DNA of 64,000 nt, from the NCBI RefSeq assembly GCF_900115005.1, contig NZ_FOUY01000009.1:1-64000 (forward strand), written 5' to 3'. The stretch comes from Pseudonocardia ammonioxydans. Its GTDB lineage: Bacteria; Actinomycetota; Actinomycetes; Mycobacteriales; Pseudonocardiaceae. Shown here in pieces: positions 8,018 through 16,542 of this stretch (its first letter is position 1; the number at the start of each line of letters is the position of its first letter). The position numbers were made by a program, and so were the translations under genes. The notes under the pieces were generated by a model that worked only from the letters and a program-made list of their open reading frames with translations, was not told where the DNA came from and did not search any database.

Positions 8018-8719
8018 TCAGCGATCAGCGCGGTGGTAGGTGAGCGCCCCCATCCGGGTCCGCCCGTGCCCGACGACGACCGGGTCGGCGAATCCCGCCT
8101 CGGCCAGCAGCTCGGGCACCGGCCGGCCTGCGTCGTGCCCGTGCCCGTGACCGGCTCCTGGGCCGTGCCCACCGCCGAAGCCGAGCCGGCGCGCCGCCGG
8201 GTCCAGCCGGTGCAGCAGGGACAGCACCCGGTTCACCGGCTTCATCCGGCCGGCGACACGAGGGTCGTCGTCGAGGTCGACCAGGTGCAGGCTGCCACCG
8301 GGCGCGAGCACCCGCCGCACCTCCCGCAGGGCGCCGACCTGCCGATCGGCATCGAGGTGGTGCAGCATCAGCGACGAGAGGACGCGGTCGACGCTGCCGT
8401 CGTCGTAGGGCAGCTCCTCGGCGACGCCGACGTCGAGCCGGAGCGCCGCGCCCTCGTCCGCCGCCTTGCGCCGGGCGATCTCCACGGCCTCGGGGTCGGG
8501 ATCCAGACCGATCACCGTCGCGGACGGCACGGCCCGCTTCGCCCGCAGCACGACGTTGCCCGTCCCGCAGCCGATCTCCAGCACGGTCGAGCCGGGCTGG
8601 ATCCCGGCCTGGGCGACCAGCCGCCAGTACATCCCGTTCGTGCCCATGATCGTGGCAAAGGCGTCATAGCCCGGCAGCAGCCGCGGGTTGACGAGCGCAG
8701 GCAGGTAGTCGGTCGACAT
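8018..8719 (-). CDS. SAM-dependent methyltransferase
   Basis: This 233-aa class I methyltransferase has motif I VLEIGCGTGN, the acidic end of strand 2 (GLDPDP) and LSSLMLHHL for post-motif positions, as in UbiE/Methyltransf_11 proteins. The substrate is unknown. A His/Gly-rich insert (GGGHGPGAGHGHGHD, near residues 190-205) could bind metal and is unusual. It is divergent from the AraC-type gene at 8804 with two palindromes between, so that regulator may control it. Confidence 0.82.
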   Translation of the reverse strand: MSTDYLPALVNPRLLPGYDAFATIMGTNGMYWRLVAQAGIQPGSTVLEIGCGTGNVVLRAKRAVPSATVIGLDPDPEAVEIARRKAADEGAALRLDVGVAEELPYDDGSVDRVLSSLMLHHLDADRQVGALREVRRVLAPGGSLHLVDLDDDPRVAGRMKPVNRVLSLLHRLDPAARRLGFGGGHGPGAGHGHGHDAGRPVPELLAEAGFADPVVVGHGRTRMGALTYHRADR

Positions 8720-8733
8720 GACCCCTCCGTGGT

Positions 8734-8754
8734 ACGAAATTCGTGTGTCGACAC
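8734..8754. promoter_or_regulatory. Two adjacent palindromes between the methyltransferase and araC-like genes
   Basis: ACGAAATTCGT (8734-8744) and GTGTCGACAC (8745-8754) are perfect palindromes placed end to end in the 84-bp divergent gap. They are candidate regulator sites. Confidence 0.4.
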
Positions 8755-8803
8755 CAGCTTCCGGCCGTCTCGAGCGGGACACAATGAAGATTGTGCGGGC
8801 CTG

Positions 8804-9676
8804 ATGGGACGATCTTCCGGTGTCCCGCTCCTGGGATTCGCGCACGCGCCGGTCCCGATCGCCGTCGAGCACCGGTCCGGCGCGGGGCTCGCCGAGCTGC
8901 CCCGGGTGCGCGGCGCGCACGCCCACGACTTCCTGTGCCTGTTCTACGTCGTCGACGGCCGGTGGGGCCGCCGCGTCGACGGACGGGACTGGACGCTGGA
9001 AACCGGCGACGCGTTCGTCGTCGCACCGGGCGCCGTGATCGGCGCCGACGACGGGCGCCCGACCGACGGGGAGGCCTACACCGTCCTGTTCCCGGCGGAG
9101 GCGATCGACCCGGACGCCGCCGCGCCGCTGGTGTCGTGGCGCGGGCACCCGCTGCTGGCGCCGTTCGTCGGCAGCCATCGCGGTGGGGCGCAGCGCCTGG
9201 TCGTCCCGCCCGCGGACCGGCCCGGCTGGCTGACCCGGCTCGCCGCGCTGGACGCCGAGCTGACCGCCCGTCACGACGGTTTCGCCGAGGCGGCACGCGC
9301 CCACCTGACCCTGCTGCTGGTGGCGCTCGGGCGGCTCCAGGACGACGTCCCGGCCGAGGCCGCCGACCCGCTGCTCGCGGCGGTGTTCGAGCAGATCGAG
9401 CAGCGGTTCCGGGACCCGGTCTCGCTGCGCGACATCGCCACCACGGTCGGGCTCACCCCCGGCCACCTGACGACGGTGGTCGGCCGCGCGACCGGCCGGA
9501 CCGTGCAGCAGTGGCTCACCGAGCGCCGGATGCGGGAGGCCAGGCGGCTGCTGGTCGGCACGGACCTGACGGTCGCCGAGGTCGGCAGGCGGGTCGGCTA
9601 CCGGGACCCGGGCTACTTCGTCCGGCGGTTCCGGACCGCGCACGGCACGAGCCCGGCGGCCTGGCGCGCCGCGTGA
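8804..9676 (+). CDS. AraC-family transcriptional regulator
   Basis: This 290-aa protein has an N-terminal cupin-like effector domain (residues about 10-100, with HAHDFLCLFYVVDG near the start of the barrel). The C-terminal AraC double helix-turn-helix (about 195-288) includes SLRDIATTVGLTPGHLTTVV and the second-helix signature VGYRDPGYFVRRFRTAHGTSP. ATG 8804 is chosen because the cupin domain starts soon after and earlier in-frame codons are not good starts. It probably senses a small molecule and acts on itself or the divergent methyltransferase gene. Confidence 0.88.
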   Translation: MGRSSGVPLLGFAHAPVPIAVEHRSGAGLAELPRVRGAHAHDFLCLFYVVDGRWGRRVDGRDWTLETGDAFVVAPGAVIGADDGRPTDGEAYTVLFPAEAIDPDAAAPLVSWRGHPLLAPFVGSHRGGAQRLVVPPADRPGWLTRLAALDAELTARHDGFAEAARAHLTLLLVALGRLQDDVPAEAADPLLAAVFEQIEQRFRDPVSLRDIATTVGLTPGHLTTVVGRATGRTVQQWLTERRMREARRLLVGTDLTVAEVGRRVGYRDPGYFVRRFRTAHGTSPAAWRAA

Positions 9677-9744
9677 AAGTCCCACCGCGCCGGGGTGTCG
9701 GTGCGGTGTGGTGGGATCTCCCCGATCGGCAACGGGAGGTCAGC

Positions 9745-10686
9745 GTGCGGTTCGACGAGAACGCCCGGCTGGACACGTCCGGCGTGGACGACCTGCGCGG
9801 CGCCGGTGGCGGCCGTCGCGGCGGCGGGGTCGGCGGCCGGGTCGCCGGTGCGGGCGGCGGGCTCGGCATCGTCGGCATCGTCATCTACCTGCTGCTGTCG
9901 AACCTCACCGGCGTCGACCTGGGCGGTGGGCTGGCGGCAGGCGGTGGTTACCCCGGCCTGGACCAGGTCGGGGCAGGGCAGTCCGCGGACGGCTCGTCGC
10001 TGGCACAGAACTGCGCGACCGGCGCGTCGGCGAACACCTCCACCGACTGCCGGATGGTCGCCGTGGTGAACTCGCTCGACGACTACTGGGAGGGCCAGTT
10101 CTCCTCCGGTTTCGTCCGGCCGCGGACCAACTTCTTCGCCGGCGGCGTCAGCACCGACGGCTGCGGGTCGGCGACCTCGGACGTCGGCCCGTTCTACTGC
10201 CCGGCCGACTCCGAGATCTACATCGACCTGTCCTTCTTCGACGAGCTGGAGAGCCGCTTCGGCGCCCAGGGCGGGCCGTTCTCGCAGGCCTACGTGATGG
10301 CCCACGAGTACGGCCACCACATCCAGAACCTGCTCGGGACCAACCGGCAGGTCGGCAACGAGACCGGCCCGACCTCGGGTTCGGTGCGCCTCGAGCTGCA
10401 GGCCGACTGCTACGCCGGTGTCTGGGCGCACCACGCGACGACCGTGCCCGGCGACTCCGGGCGCCCGCTGATCAGCGAGCTGACCCAGGACGACATCGAC
10501 GCCGCGCTCGACACCGCCGACAAGATCGGCGACGACCACATCCAGACGCACCTGGGCGGCGGCCAGGTCGACGAGTCCCAGTTCTCGCACGGCAGCTCCG
10601 TCCAGCGCGAGCGCTGGTTCACCACCGGCCTGGACACCGGCGACGCCGGCGCCTGCGACACCTTTGCCGCCCGCTCGCTGGGCTGA
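9745..10686 (+). CDS. Neutral zinc metallopeptidase (YpfJ family)
   Basis: This 313-aa protein has a Gly/Arg-rich start, one membrane anchor (about residues 38-55, LGIVGIVIYLLLSNLTG) and an extracytoplasmic peptidase domain. The zinc motif is H187-E-Y-G-H191, followed by a distal Glu in LELQADCYAG, as in the YpfJ/Zn_peptidase_2 family. Four or more Cys residues in the outer domain may form disulfides. GTG 9745 has a good GGGAGG at 9733-9738. Physiological substrate is unknown. Confidence 0.87.
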   Translation: MRFDENARLDTSGVDDLRGAGGGRRGGGVGGRVAGAGGGLGIVGIVIYLLLSNLTGVDLGGGLAAGGGYPGLDQVGAGQSADGSSLAQNCATGASANTSTDCRMVAVVNSLDDYWEGQFSSGFVRPRTNFFAGGVSTDGCGSATSDVGPFYCPADSEIYIDLSFFDELESRFGAQGGPFSQAYVMAHEYGHHIQNLLGTNRQVGNETGPTSGSVRLELQADCYAGVWAHHATTVPGDSGRPLISELTQDDIDAALDTADKIGDDHIQTHLGGGQVDESQFSHGSSVQRERWFTTGLDTGDAGACDTFAARSLG

Positions 10687-10718
10687 CCCCCCGATCAGCC
10701 CGGCTCGCGGGCGGGTAC

Positions 10719-11546
10719 TCAGGCCACGGGGCGGCGGGCCCAGGCCCCGAGCAGCATGCCCGCGATCATGATCGAGTCGGCCGCGCGGAGTTCGGCGCGC
10801 ATCCGCTGCTTCAGCGTCGCGGGGCCGATCTCGTCCGCGGTCGCGACCCCCAGCCGCTCCATCAGTGGGAGCATCCCGAGGACGACGTCGGCCCAGCCGT
10901 AGTCGGGCATCTCCGGGCCACCCCACACCGAGGTCCCCAGCCCCATGGTCGGCGACGGGAGCCCCGCGGCGCGGAAGGTGGTGTGCAGCCGGTGCCCCAT
11001 CCGTGGCTCGATCCCGGCCCGGCCGAACGTCTCCTGGCAGCAGTCGTACAGCCAGGACCAGAGCGGGGTCGGCGGGGAGCACCACGTGTAGGTCAGGTCG
11101 GCCTCGTGGAAGCACACCAGCCCACCCGGCCGCACCCGTTCCACCGCCGCACGCAGCGCCGCCTCGGGATCGGCGAGGTACATGAGCACGACCCGGCCCG
11201 TCACCGCGTCGAACCCGCCCTCGACCCCGTCGAGCGTCTCGGCGTCGCCGACCCGGAACTCGACGTTGTCGAACCCCGACCGCTCGGCGTGCTCCCGGGC
11301 CATGGCCACCGTCTCCGGGCTCCGGTCGATCCCGACGACGTGCCCGGTCGGGCCGACGAGCTCGCGCGCCAGCAGCGCGACGTTCCCGGCGCCGGATCCC
11401 AGGTCGAGCACCCGCGCGCCCGGTTCGAGCCCTGCATCGCTCAGCAGGGAGCGGGTGAACGGATCCAGCAGCTCGCTCTGCGCGAGCAGCCGCCGGTGTT
11501 CGCCCTCGCTCTGGGTGAACGGATAGTCCGGACGGACGTCGGTCAT
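10719..11546 (-). CDS. SAM-dependent methyltransferase
   Basis: This 275-aa class I methyltransferase has motif I VLDLGSGAGNVALL, acidic GIDRSP after strand 2, and GDAETL for motif II. Length and the C-terminal helical region resemble UbiE-like or small-molecule methyltransferases. It lies convergent to the peptidase and downstream of, but separate from, the TetR gene at 11636 (about 90 bp gap with no clear terminator). Substrate is unknown. Confidence 0.82.
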   Translation of the reverse strand: MTDVRPDYPFTQSEGEHRRLLAQSELLDPFTRSLLSDAGLEPGARVLDLGSGAGNVALLARELVGPTGHVVGIDRSPETVAMAREHAERSGFDNVEFRVGDAETLDGVEGGFDAVTGRVVLMYLADPEAALRAAVERVRPGGLVCFHEADLTYTWCSPPTPLWSWLYDCCQETFGRAGIEPRMGHRLHTTFRAAGLPSPTMGLGTSVWGGPEMPDYGWADVVLGMLPLMERLGVATADEIGPATLKQRMRAELRAADSIMIAGMLLGAWARRPVA

Positions 11547-11635
11547 CGAGATTCCCCCCTCGTTCGCACGCCGGCGTCGTCGACACCGACGCCGCGACGG
11601 TAGGGATCACCGCTGTCCGCGCACTGTCCTCGCGC

Positions 11636-12211
11636 TCAGCTCACCCGCCCCAGCTGATGGTCGAGGACGGCGACGGCCGAGCTCTCGTCGTGGTCCCCCA
11701 GCAACAACCCCTCCGTCAGCCCGCCGATCAGAGCGAGCAGCACCTCGGCCTCGCGGTCGGCGTCGAGGGCCGCCGAGGCCCCGGCGGCGAGCCGCTCGGC
11801 GACGGCTGCGCGGATCAGCCGGTTCCCCTCCCGGTAGGCCTCGCGCACGTCGGGGTCGGCGAGGGAACGGATCTGGAAGGCCGAGCCGACCCGGGCGTCG
11901 GTGCGGCTGTCCTCGTCGAGCGGGAGCAGCGCGACCAGCAGCGCTCGGGCCTGGGCCCGCGGCGGGTCCGAGGCCGCCGCAGCCAGGTGCATGCGGATCC
12001 GGTCGTCCACCCGGAGCTGCACCTGCTGCGCGGCGAAGGACAGCAGCTCGTCACGGGAGGTGAAGTAGTGCTGCACCCGCCCCTTCGAGACACCGGCCTC
12101 CTGGGCGACCCGGGCCAGGCTGACCGCCTCCAGCCCCTCGGCCGCCGCCACCCGCCACAGCGCCTGGGCGATCTCGCCGCGCCGCTGCCCGTGGTCGACC
12201 ACCCTCGGCAC
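11636..12211 (-). CDS. TetR-family regulator
   Basis: This 191-aa protein has an N-terminal helix-turn-helix (LARVAQEAGVSKGRVQHYFTS) and a TetR_C ligand domain. The start is set at GTG 12211 because GGAGG (12217-12221 on this strand) is 5 nt upstream; the frame is open to 12316, but that would cover the palindromic operators and overlap the divergent gene. It is divergent from the alpha/beta hydrolase gene and two TCCGATCG sites lie between them, so it very likely represses both. Confidence 0.88.
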   Translation of the reverse strand: MPRVVDHGQRRGEIAQALWRVAAAEGLEAVSLARVAQEAGVSKGRVQHYFTSRDELLSFAAQQVQLRVDDRIRMHLAAAASDPPRAQARALLVALLPLDEDSRTDARVGSAFQIRSLADPDVREAYREGNRLIRAAVAERLAAGASAALDADREAEVLLALIGGLTEGLLLGDHDESSAVAVLDHQLGRVS

Positions 12212-12227
12212 GTGCACCTCCGTGACG

Positions 12228-12276
12228 ATCCGATCGGATTGCAAAAACTCCCGGCGACTTTTACGGTCCGATCGTA
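12228..12276. promoter_or_regulatory. Two TetR-type operator sites
   Basis: ATCCGATCGGAT is a perfect 12-bp palindrome at 12228-12239, and the related GTCCGATCGTAT lies at 12265-12276. Both are in the 85-bp gap between the divergent TetR and hydrolase genes. Confidence 0.6.
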
Positions 12277-12296
12277 TCGCCAACCGAGGGGGAACC

Positions 12297-13223
12297 ATGC
12301 GGGTCGGGCACTTCACCGGACCGGAGGCGCGCGCCGAGTACCTGCGGGCCTACGACGACGCGGTCGCCACCCTGCCCCGGCCGCGTGCGGCCGACGTCGG
12401 CACGCCGCACGGCACCGTGCGGGTGCACACCTGCGCCGGCCCGCCGGACCCGGCCCCGCTCGTGCTGCTCCCCGGGACGGGCACCCCGGGCGCGGGCTGG
12501 TCGTCCGTGGTGACCCACCTGACCGGACGGCGCACGGTGCACCTGGTCGACCCGCTCGGCGGACCCGGTGCGAGCCGGCAGGAGGTACCGCTGCGGTCGA
12601 TGGCCGACGTCGCGGGCTGGCTGCGTGCGGTGGTGGACGGACTGGGGCTGACCGCGTTCCACCTCGCGGGGATGTCGCTGGGCGGCCGGTGCGCGTTCGA
12701 GCTGGCCCGGCGCAGCCCCGGCGGACTGTGCTCGCTGACACTGGTGGATCCCGTGAACACCCTGGACCGGGTCCCGTTCCGGGTCGCCGCCCTCGCGGTC
12801 GGCGCCTCGCCGCGCGCCCCGCGGCCGCTGCGTGGGCTGTTCCGGCGGACGCTCGGGAGCGACGCGGCGGATCCCCACGACCCTGTCGCCCGGGTGGCCG
12901 CGCTCGGTCCGGAGTCGTACGCGTCGGCACAGCCGCACCCGTCGCTCCCGGCCGATGCCGACCTGCGGTCGGTCCGGGTCCCCACGCTCAGCCTGCTCGG
13001 CGGCCGCAGCACGGTCCTCGACGCCGGCCGGGCCCGCGACCGGGCCGCGCTGCTCCCCCGCGGGACCGCCGAGGTCTGGCCGGACGCGACACACGCGCTG
13101 CCCGCCGAACACCCGGAACGGACGGCGGACCGGATCCTCGCCCACGCCGCGCGGGCCGAGCGGGCGGTCGAGGCCGGGAAGAACGGGGAGGCCGACCGCT
13201 ACCCGGCCGCCGGACGCTCCTGA
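12297..13223 (+). CDS. Alpha/beta hydrolase
   Basis: This 308-aa protein has an oxyanion region LLPGTGTPGAGW, nucleophile elbow GMSLGG and catalytic His in DATHALPAEH, so the Ser-His pair of the alpha/beta fold is visible. ATG 12297 follows a GAGGGGG ribosome-binding site. No signal peptide is seen. The TetR partner suggests induction by the substrate or a related compound. Esterase, lipase or dienelactone-type activity cannot be separated by reading. The 3' end overlaps the convergent GNAT gene by 25 bp. Confidence 0.85.
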   Translation: MRVGHFTGPEARAEYLRAYDDAVATLPRPRAADVGTPHGTVRVHTCAGPPDPAPLVLLPGTGTPGAGWSSVVTHLTGRRTVHLVDPLGGPGASRQEVPLRSMADVAGWLRAVVDGLGLTAFHLAGMSLGGRCAFELARRSPGGLCSLTLVDPVNTLDRVPFRVAALAVGASPRAPRPLRGLFRRTLGSDAADPHDPVARVAALGPESYASAQPHPSLPADADLRSVRVPTLSLLGGRSTVLDAGRARDRAALLPRGTAEVWPDATHALPAEHPERTADRILAHAARAERAVEAGKNGEADRYPAAGRS

Positions 13224-13921
13224 CCCCACCACCCGGCCGGACCGGGCGGGTCGGCGCCGAGGAAACCGGCCAGATCGCCGGTCCAGCCCTCGACCTGCAG
13301 CTCCCAGCCGGGCCGGACGAACGCGTCGGGCGTGAGCAGCAACCGGTGCTGCACCTCCCGGTGCCCGCGGGCGGCGTTGAGCACGGTCCCGTCGGGCCGG
13401 TACCCGAGACGCCGCGACACCGTCGCGGAGCTCTCGTTGCCCTCGACGTAGTCCGAGCGGGCCGTGGTCGCGCCGAGCGTGTCGAACGCGAACGCGAGCA
13501 CCGCGGCCCGCATCTCGGTGCCGAACCCGCGGGACTGGAACCGCCGTCCGAGGTAGGAGCCAGTGTGTACCCCGCGCAGCACCCCGAACCGCTCGGCGTA
13601 GAGGCTCTGCAACCCGGCCACCGCACCGTCGTGACGCACGACCAGGTGCAGCCCCCACGACGCGGGCGCCGAGCGCGCCCGCTCCGACCAGAAGTGCTGG
13701 AGCACACCGCGGCCCAGGTACCGCGGGTCGGCGTCGGTCCACGGCGCGGCGAACGGCATCTCCGAGGCCGGGTGGACACCGGCGTCGTGCAGCATCACGA
13801 CGAGCTCGCGCAACGAGGCGTCGTCGTCGGGGCGCAGTTCCAGCCGCGGGGTGCGCAGCACCAGGCCCTGCACCGGCCACGGGTCCGGTACTGGGTCCAT
13901 CGGCGCCGGCAACCAGCTCAC
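13199..13921 (-). CDS. GNAT-family N-acetyltransferase (RimJ/RimL type)
   Basis: This 240-aa protein contains TPRLELRPDDDASLRELV near the start, typical of RimJ/RimL-like acetyltransferases, and the acetyl-CoA binding stretch SRGFGTEMRAAVLAFAF (Q/RxxGxG/A variant). ENESSATVSRRLGY-like residues (EGNESSATVSRRLGYR) form motif B. It could modify a protein N-terminus or a small amine. A second in-frame ATG at 13900 is an alternative start. Confidence 0.85.
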   Translation of the reverse strand: MSWLPAPMDPVPDPWPVQGLVLRTPRLELRPDDDASLRELVVMLHDAGVHPASEMPFAAPWTDADPRYLGRGVLQHFWSERARSAPASWGLHLVVRHDGAVAGLQSLYAERFGVLRGVHTGSYLGRRFQSRGFGTEMRAAVLAFAFDTLGATTARSDYVEGNESSATVSRRLGYRPDGTVLNAARGHREVQHRLLLTPDAFVRPGWELQVEGWTGDLAGFLGADPPGPAGWWGQERPAAG

Positions 13922-13978
13922 GGCCTGTAGACCCTGCCGGATCGCTTCCGCCGGCGCGACGCAATACCGTCAGCGGTC

Positions 13979-14971
13979 ATGAAGGCGATCACCTTGGCGG
14001 AGTACGGCGGTCCGGAGCAGATGGCCTGGGAGGAGGTGCCGGACCCGGCGCCGGGGCCCGGCGAGGTCGTCCTCGACGTCGTCGCGTCCGCGGTGAACCG
14101 GGCCGACCTGCTGCAGGTGCAGGGCAACTACCCGGTGCCGCCGGGCGCCTCGCAGATCCTCGGGCTGGAGTGCGCGGGCCGGATCGCGGCCCTCGGCGAG
14201 GGCGTGACCGGCTGGAACGTCGGCGACGAGGTGTGTGCCCTGCTCGCCGGCGGCGGCTACGCGCAGAAGGTCGCCGTCCCCGCCGTGCAGCTTCTCCCGA
14301 TCCCGCAGGGCGTGTCGGTCGAGGAGGCGGGCGGGCTCCCCGAGGTCGCGTGCACCGTCTGGTCGAACGTGTTCCTGGAGGGCCGCCTCGCCGAGGGCGA
14401 GACGTTCCTGATCCAGGGCGGGTCGTCGGGCATCGGGACGCACGCGATCCAGGTCGCGAAGGCGTTCGGTGCCCGGGTCGCCGCGACGGCCGGGCACGAC
14501 GACCGGCTCCGGTTCTGCCGCGAGCTCGGCGCCGACATCGTGATCGACTACCACGACGACATCGCCGCCGAGCTGAAGAAGGCCACCGACGGCCACGGGG
14601 CCGACGTCATCCTCGACAACATGGGCGCCAAGGGACTGGCGAACAACCTCTCCGCCCTGGCCAAGGACGGCCGCCTGATGATCATCGGCATGCAGGGCGG
14701 GGTGAAGGCCGAGCTCAACATCGGGGCGCTGCTCGCCAAGCGTGGTCACATCTCCGCGATGGGGCTGCGCGGACGGCCGGTCGAGGGCCCGAACTCGAAG
14801 GCCGAGATCGTCGACGGGGTGCGCGACCAGGTCTGGCCGCTGTTCGGGACGGGGCAGGTGCGCCCGATCGTGTTCGAGCGCCACTCGATGGCCGACGCCG
14901 CCGACGCGCACCGCCGCCTCGCCGAGGGCGGCGTGACCGGCAAGCTCCTCCTCGTGAACCCCGACGCCTGA
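13979..14971 (+). CDS. NAD(P)H quinone oxidoreductase, zinc-free MDR family (PIG3-like)
   Basis: This 330-aa protein has the GroES-like start MKAITLAEYGGPEQMAWEEV and the residues SAVNRADLLQVQGNYP typical of PIG3/quinone oxidoreductases. It has a Rossmann NADPH site (IQGGSSGIGTHAIQVAKAFG) and lacks the zinc-ligand pattern of alcohol dehydrogenases. It should reduce quinones or enones with NADPH. A possible -10 box TACCGT (13965-13970) sits 8 nt before the ATG, so the mRNA may be leaderless. Confidence 0.9.
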   Translation: MKAITLAEYGGPEQMAWEEVPDPAPGPGEVVLDVVASAVNRADLLQVQGNYPVPPGASQILGLECAGRIAALGEGVTGWNVGDEVCALLAGGGYAQKVAVPAVQLLPIPQGVSVEEAGGLPEVACTVWSNVFLEGRLAEGETFLIQGGSSGIGTHAIQVAKAFGARVAATAGHDDRLRFCRELGADIVIDYHDDIAAELKKATDGHGADVILDNMGAKGLANNLSALAKDGRLMIIGMQGGVKAELNIGALLAKRGHISAMGLRGRPVEGPNSKAEIVDGVRDQVWPLFGTGQVRPIVFERHSMADAADAHRRLAEGGVTGKLLLVNPDA

Positions 14972-15024
14972 TCGCCGGTGGCTCCTCGCTGCACCCCGCC
15001 GCCGGCTGGGGCCAGAATGGCGTC

Positions 15025-15582
15025 ATGAGCGACGAGCAGGAGAGCCCGGACGAGCAGGTCATGGTGGTCGGCGCCGACGGCCGCCCGGTGGGCATGGCGA
15101 AGATCCCGAAGGGCTCGGGGGACGGTTCCGACGCCGAGCAGCAGGGCCCGGCCGGGATGGTCGAGCAGCCGGCCAAGGTCATGCGGATCGGCACGATGAT
15201 CAAGCAACTGCTCGAGGAGGTGAAGGCGGCCCCGCTGGACGAGGCCTCCCGCAGCCGGCTCAAGGAGATCCACGAGAACTCCGTCAAGGAGCTGGAGGAC
15301 GGGCTCGCACCGGAGCTGCGCGAGGAGCTGCACCGCCTGAGCCTGCCGTTCACCGCCGACGAGACGCCCTCCGAGGGCGAGCTGCGCATCGCGCAGGCCC
15401 AGCTGGTCGGCTGGCTGGAGGGCCTGTTCCACGGCATCCAGACGGCGCTGTTCGCCCAGCAGATGGCCGCCCGCGCGCAGCTGGAGCAGATGCGTCGCGG
15501 CCTCCCGCCGGGCGCGGCACCCGGGCCGGAGCAGGGCGGGATGCCCGAAGGCCTGGGCCGGGGCACGGGGCAGTACCTCTGA
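15025..15582 (+). CDS. bpa: Bacterial proteasome activator Bpa (PafE)
   Basis: This 185-aa protein matches Bpa/PafE of Mycobacterium (Rv3780). A flexible N-terminus is followed by a helical bundle (about residues 50-155) and the C-terminal GQYL motif that docks into the 20S proteasome core and opens its gate without ATP. In Mycobacterium bpa is next to rfbE, glfT1 and rfbD, and the same neighbours follow here, which supports orthology. A -10-like CAGAAT (15013-15018) is 6 nt before the ATG. A strong hairpin ends the transcript. Confidence 0.93.
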   Translation: MSDEQESPDEQVMVVGADGRPVGMAKIPKGSGDGSDAEQQGPAGMVEQPAKVMRIGTMIKQLLEEVKAAPLDEASRSRLKEIHENSVKELEDGLAPELREELHRLSLPFTADETPSEGELRIAQAQLVGWLEGLFHGIQTALFAQQMAARAQLEQMRRGLPPGAAPGPEQGGMPEGLGRGTGQYL

Positions 15583-15603
15583 ACCCCGCTGAGCTGGGGT
15601 TTC

Positions 15604-15642
15604 CGCGCGACCCGGCAGGGGCCTCCCCTGCCGGGTCGCGCG
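15604..15642 (+). terminator. Strong hairpin terminator after bpa
   Basis: An 18-bp perfect stem (CGCGCGACCCGGCAGGGG and its complement) closes a 3-nt loop between bpa and wzm. There is no T-run, as is usual in high-GC actinobacteria. It separates bpa from the export operon. Confidence 0.8.
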
Positions 15643-15654
15643 GGACCGTCTGAG

Positions 15655-15660
15655 TACCCT
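15655..15660 (+). promoter_or_regulatory. Putative -10 box of the wzm-wzt-glfT1 operon
   Basis: TACCCT ends 6 nt before the GTG start at 15667, just after the bpa terminator. If transcription starts at or next to the GTG, the mRNA is leaderless. Confidence 0.4.
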
Positions 15661-15666
15661 CGTCGG

Positions 15667-16536
15667 GTGGCCGTGACCGTGAGCGACAGCGAGCCGGGCG
15701 ACGTCGTCGACCCGTCCGAGGTGTCGAGCCCACGCAGCTGGCGCCGGGCGTTCGCGGATCTCTCCGCCGGCTGGCGGCAGCGTCCGCTCTGGGGCTACCT
15801 GGGCTGGCAGGACATCAAGCAGCGCTACCGCCGCTCCGTGCTCGGTCCGCTGTGGATCTCGATCAGCATGGGCGTGATCGCGCTCGGGCTGGGCATCCTC
15901 TACTCGGCGCTGTTCGAGACGCCGATCGCGACGTTCCTGCCGCACGTCGCCGTGGGGCTGCTGATCTGGAACTTCGTCTCCGGCTGCATCCTCGAGGGCA
16001 GCGAGGTCTTCATCTCCAACGAGGGCTTGATCAAGTTCCTGCCCGCGCCGCTGACCCTGCACATCTACCGGCTGGTGTGGCGGCAGACGCTGTTCTTCCT
16101 GCACAACATGGTCGTCTGGGCCGTGCTGATGATGGTGTTCCCGCGCCCGCTGGGCTGGGCGCTGCTGCTGGCCGTCCCGGCGTTCGCGCTGCTCGCGGTG
16201 AACGGCGCCTGGATCGCGATCCTCTCCGGCATCCTGGCGACCCGGTTCCGCGACATCCCGCCGATCATCGCCAGCGTCACCCAGCTGGTCTTCTACCTGA
16301 CGCCGATCGTCTGGTCGATCGACATCCTCAAGGACAACGAGGCCGCCCGGGAACGGGCCAGCCTGGTCGAGCTGAACCCGGTCTTCCACTTCCTGGAGAT
16401 CCTGCGTCAGCCGCTGCTCGGGCAGGAGATCGTCGGCCGGTACTGGCTGGTGGCCGGGACGATCACCGTCGTCGGCTGGTTCGCCGCCCTGGTCTGCCTC
16501 CGCAACTACCGCTCCCGCGTCGCCTACTGGGTGTGA
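15667..16536 (+). CDS. wzm: ABC-2 polysaccharide exporter permease (Wzm/RfbD, Rv3783-like)
   Basis: This 289-aa protein has a cytoplasmic start including WRQRPLWGYLGWQDIKQRYRR, a hallmark of Wzm/TagG permeases, followed by about six membrane helices. With Wzt it should flip the lipid-linked galactan across the membrane, as proposed for Rv3781/Rv3783. The start is GTG. Six bases separate it from wzt, so the two form one operon with glfT1. Confidence 0.9.
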   Translation: MAVTVSDSEPGDVVDPSEVSSPRSWRRAFADLSAGWRQRPLWGYLGWQDIKQRYRRSVLGPLWISISMGVIALGLGILYSALFETPIATFLPHVAVGLLIWNFVSGCILEGSEVFISNEGLIKFLPAPLTLHIYRLVWRQTLFFLHNMVVWAVLMMVFPRPLGWALLLAVPAFALLAVNGAWIAILSGILATRFRDIPPIIASVTQLVFYLTPIVWSIDILKDNEAARERASLVELNPVFHFLEILRQPLLGQEIVGRYWLVAGTITVVGWFAALVCLRNYRSRVAYWV

Positions 16537-16542
16537 GTCACT

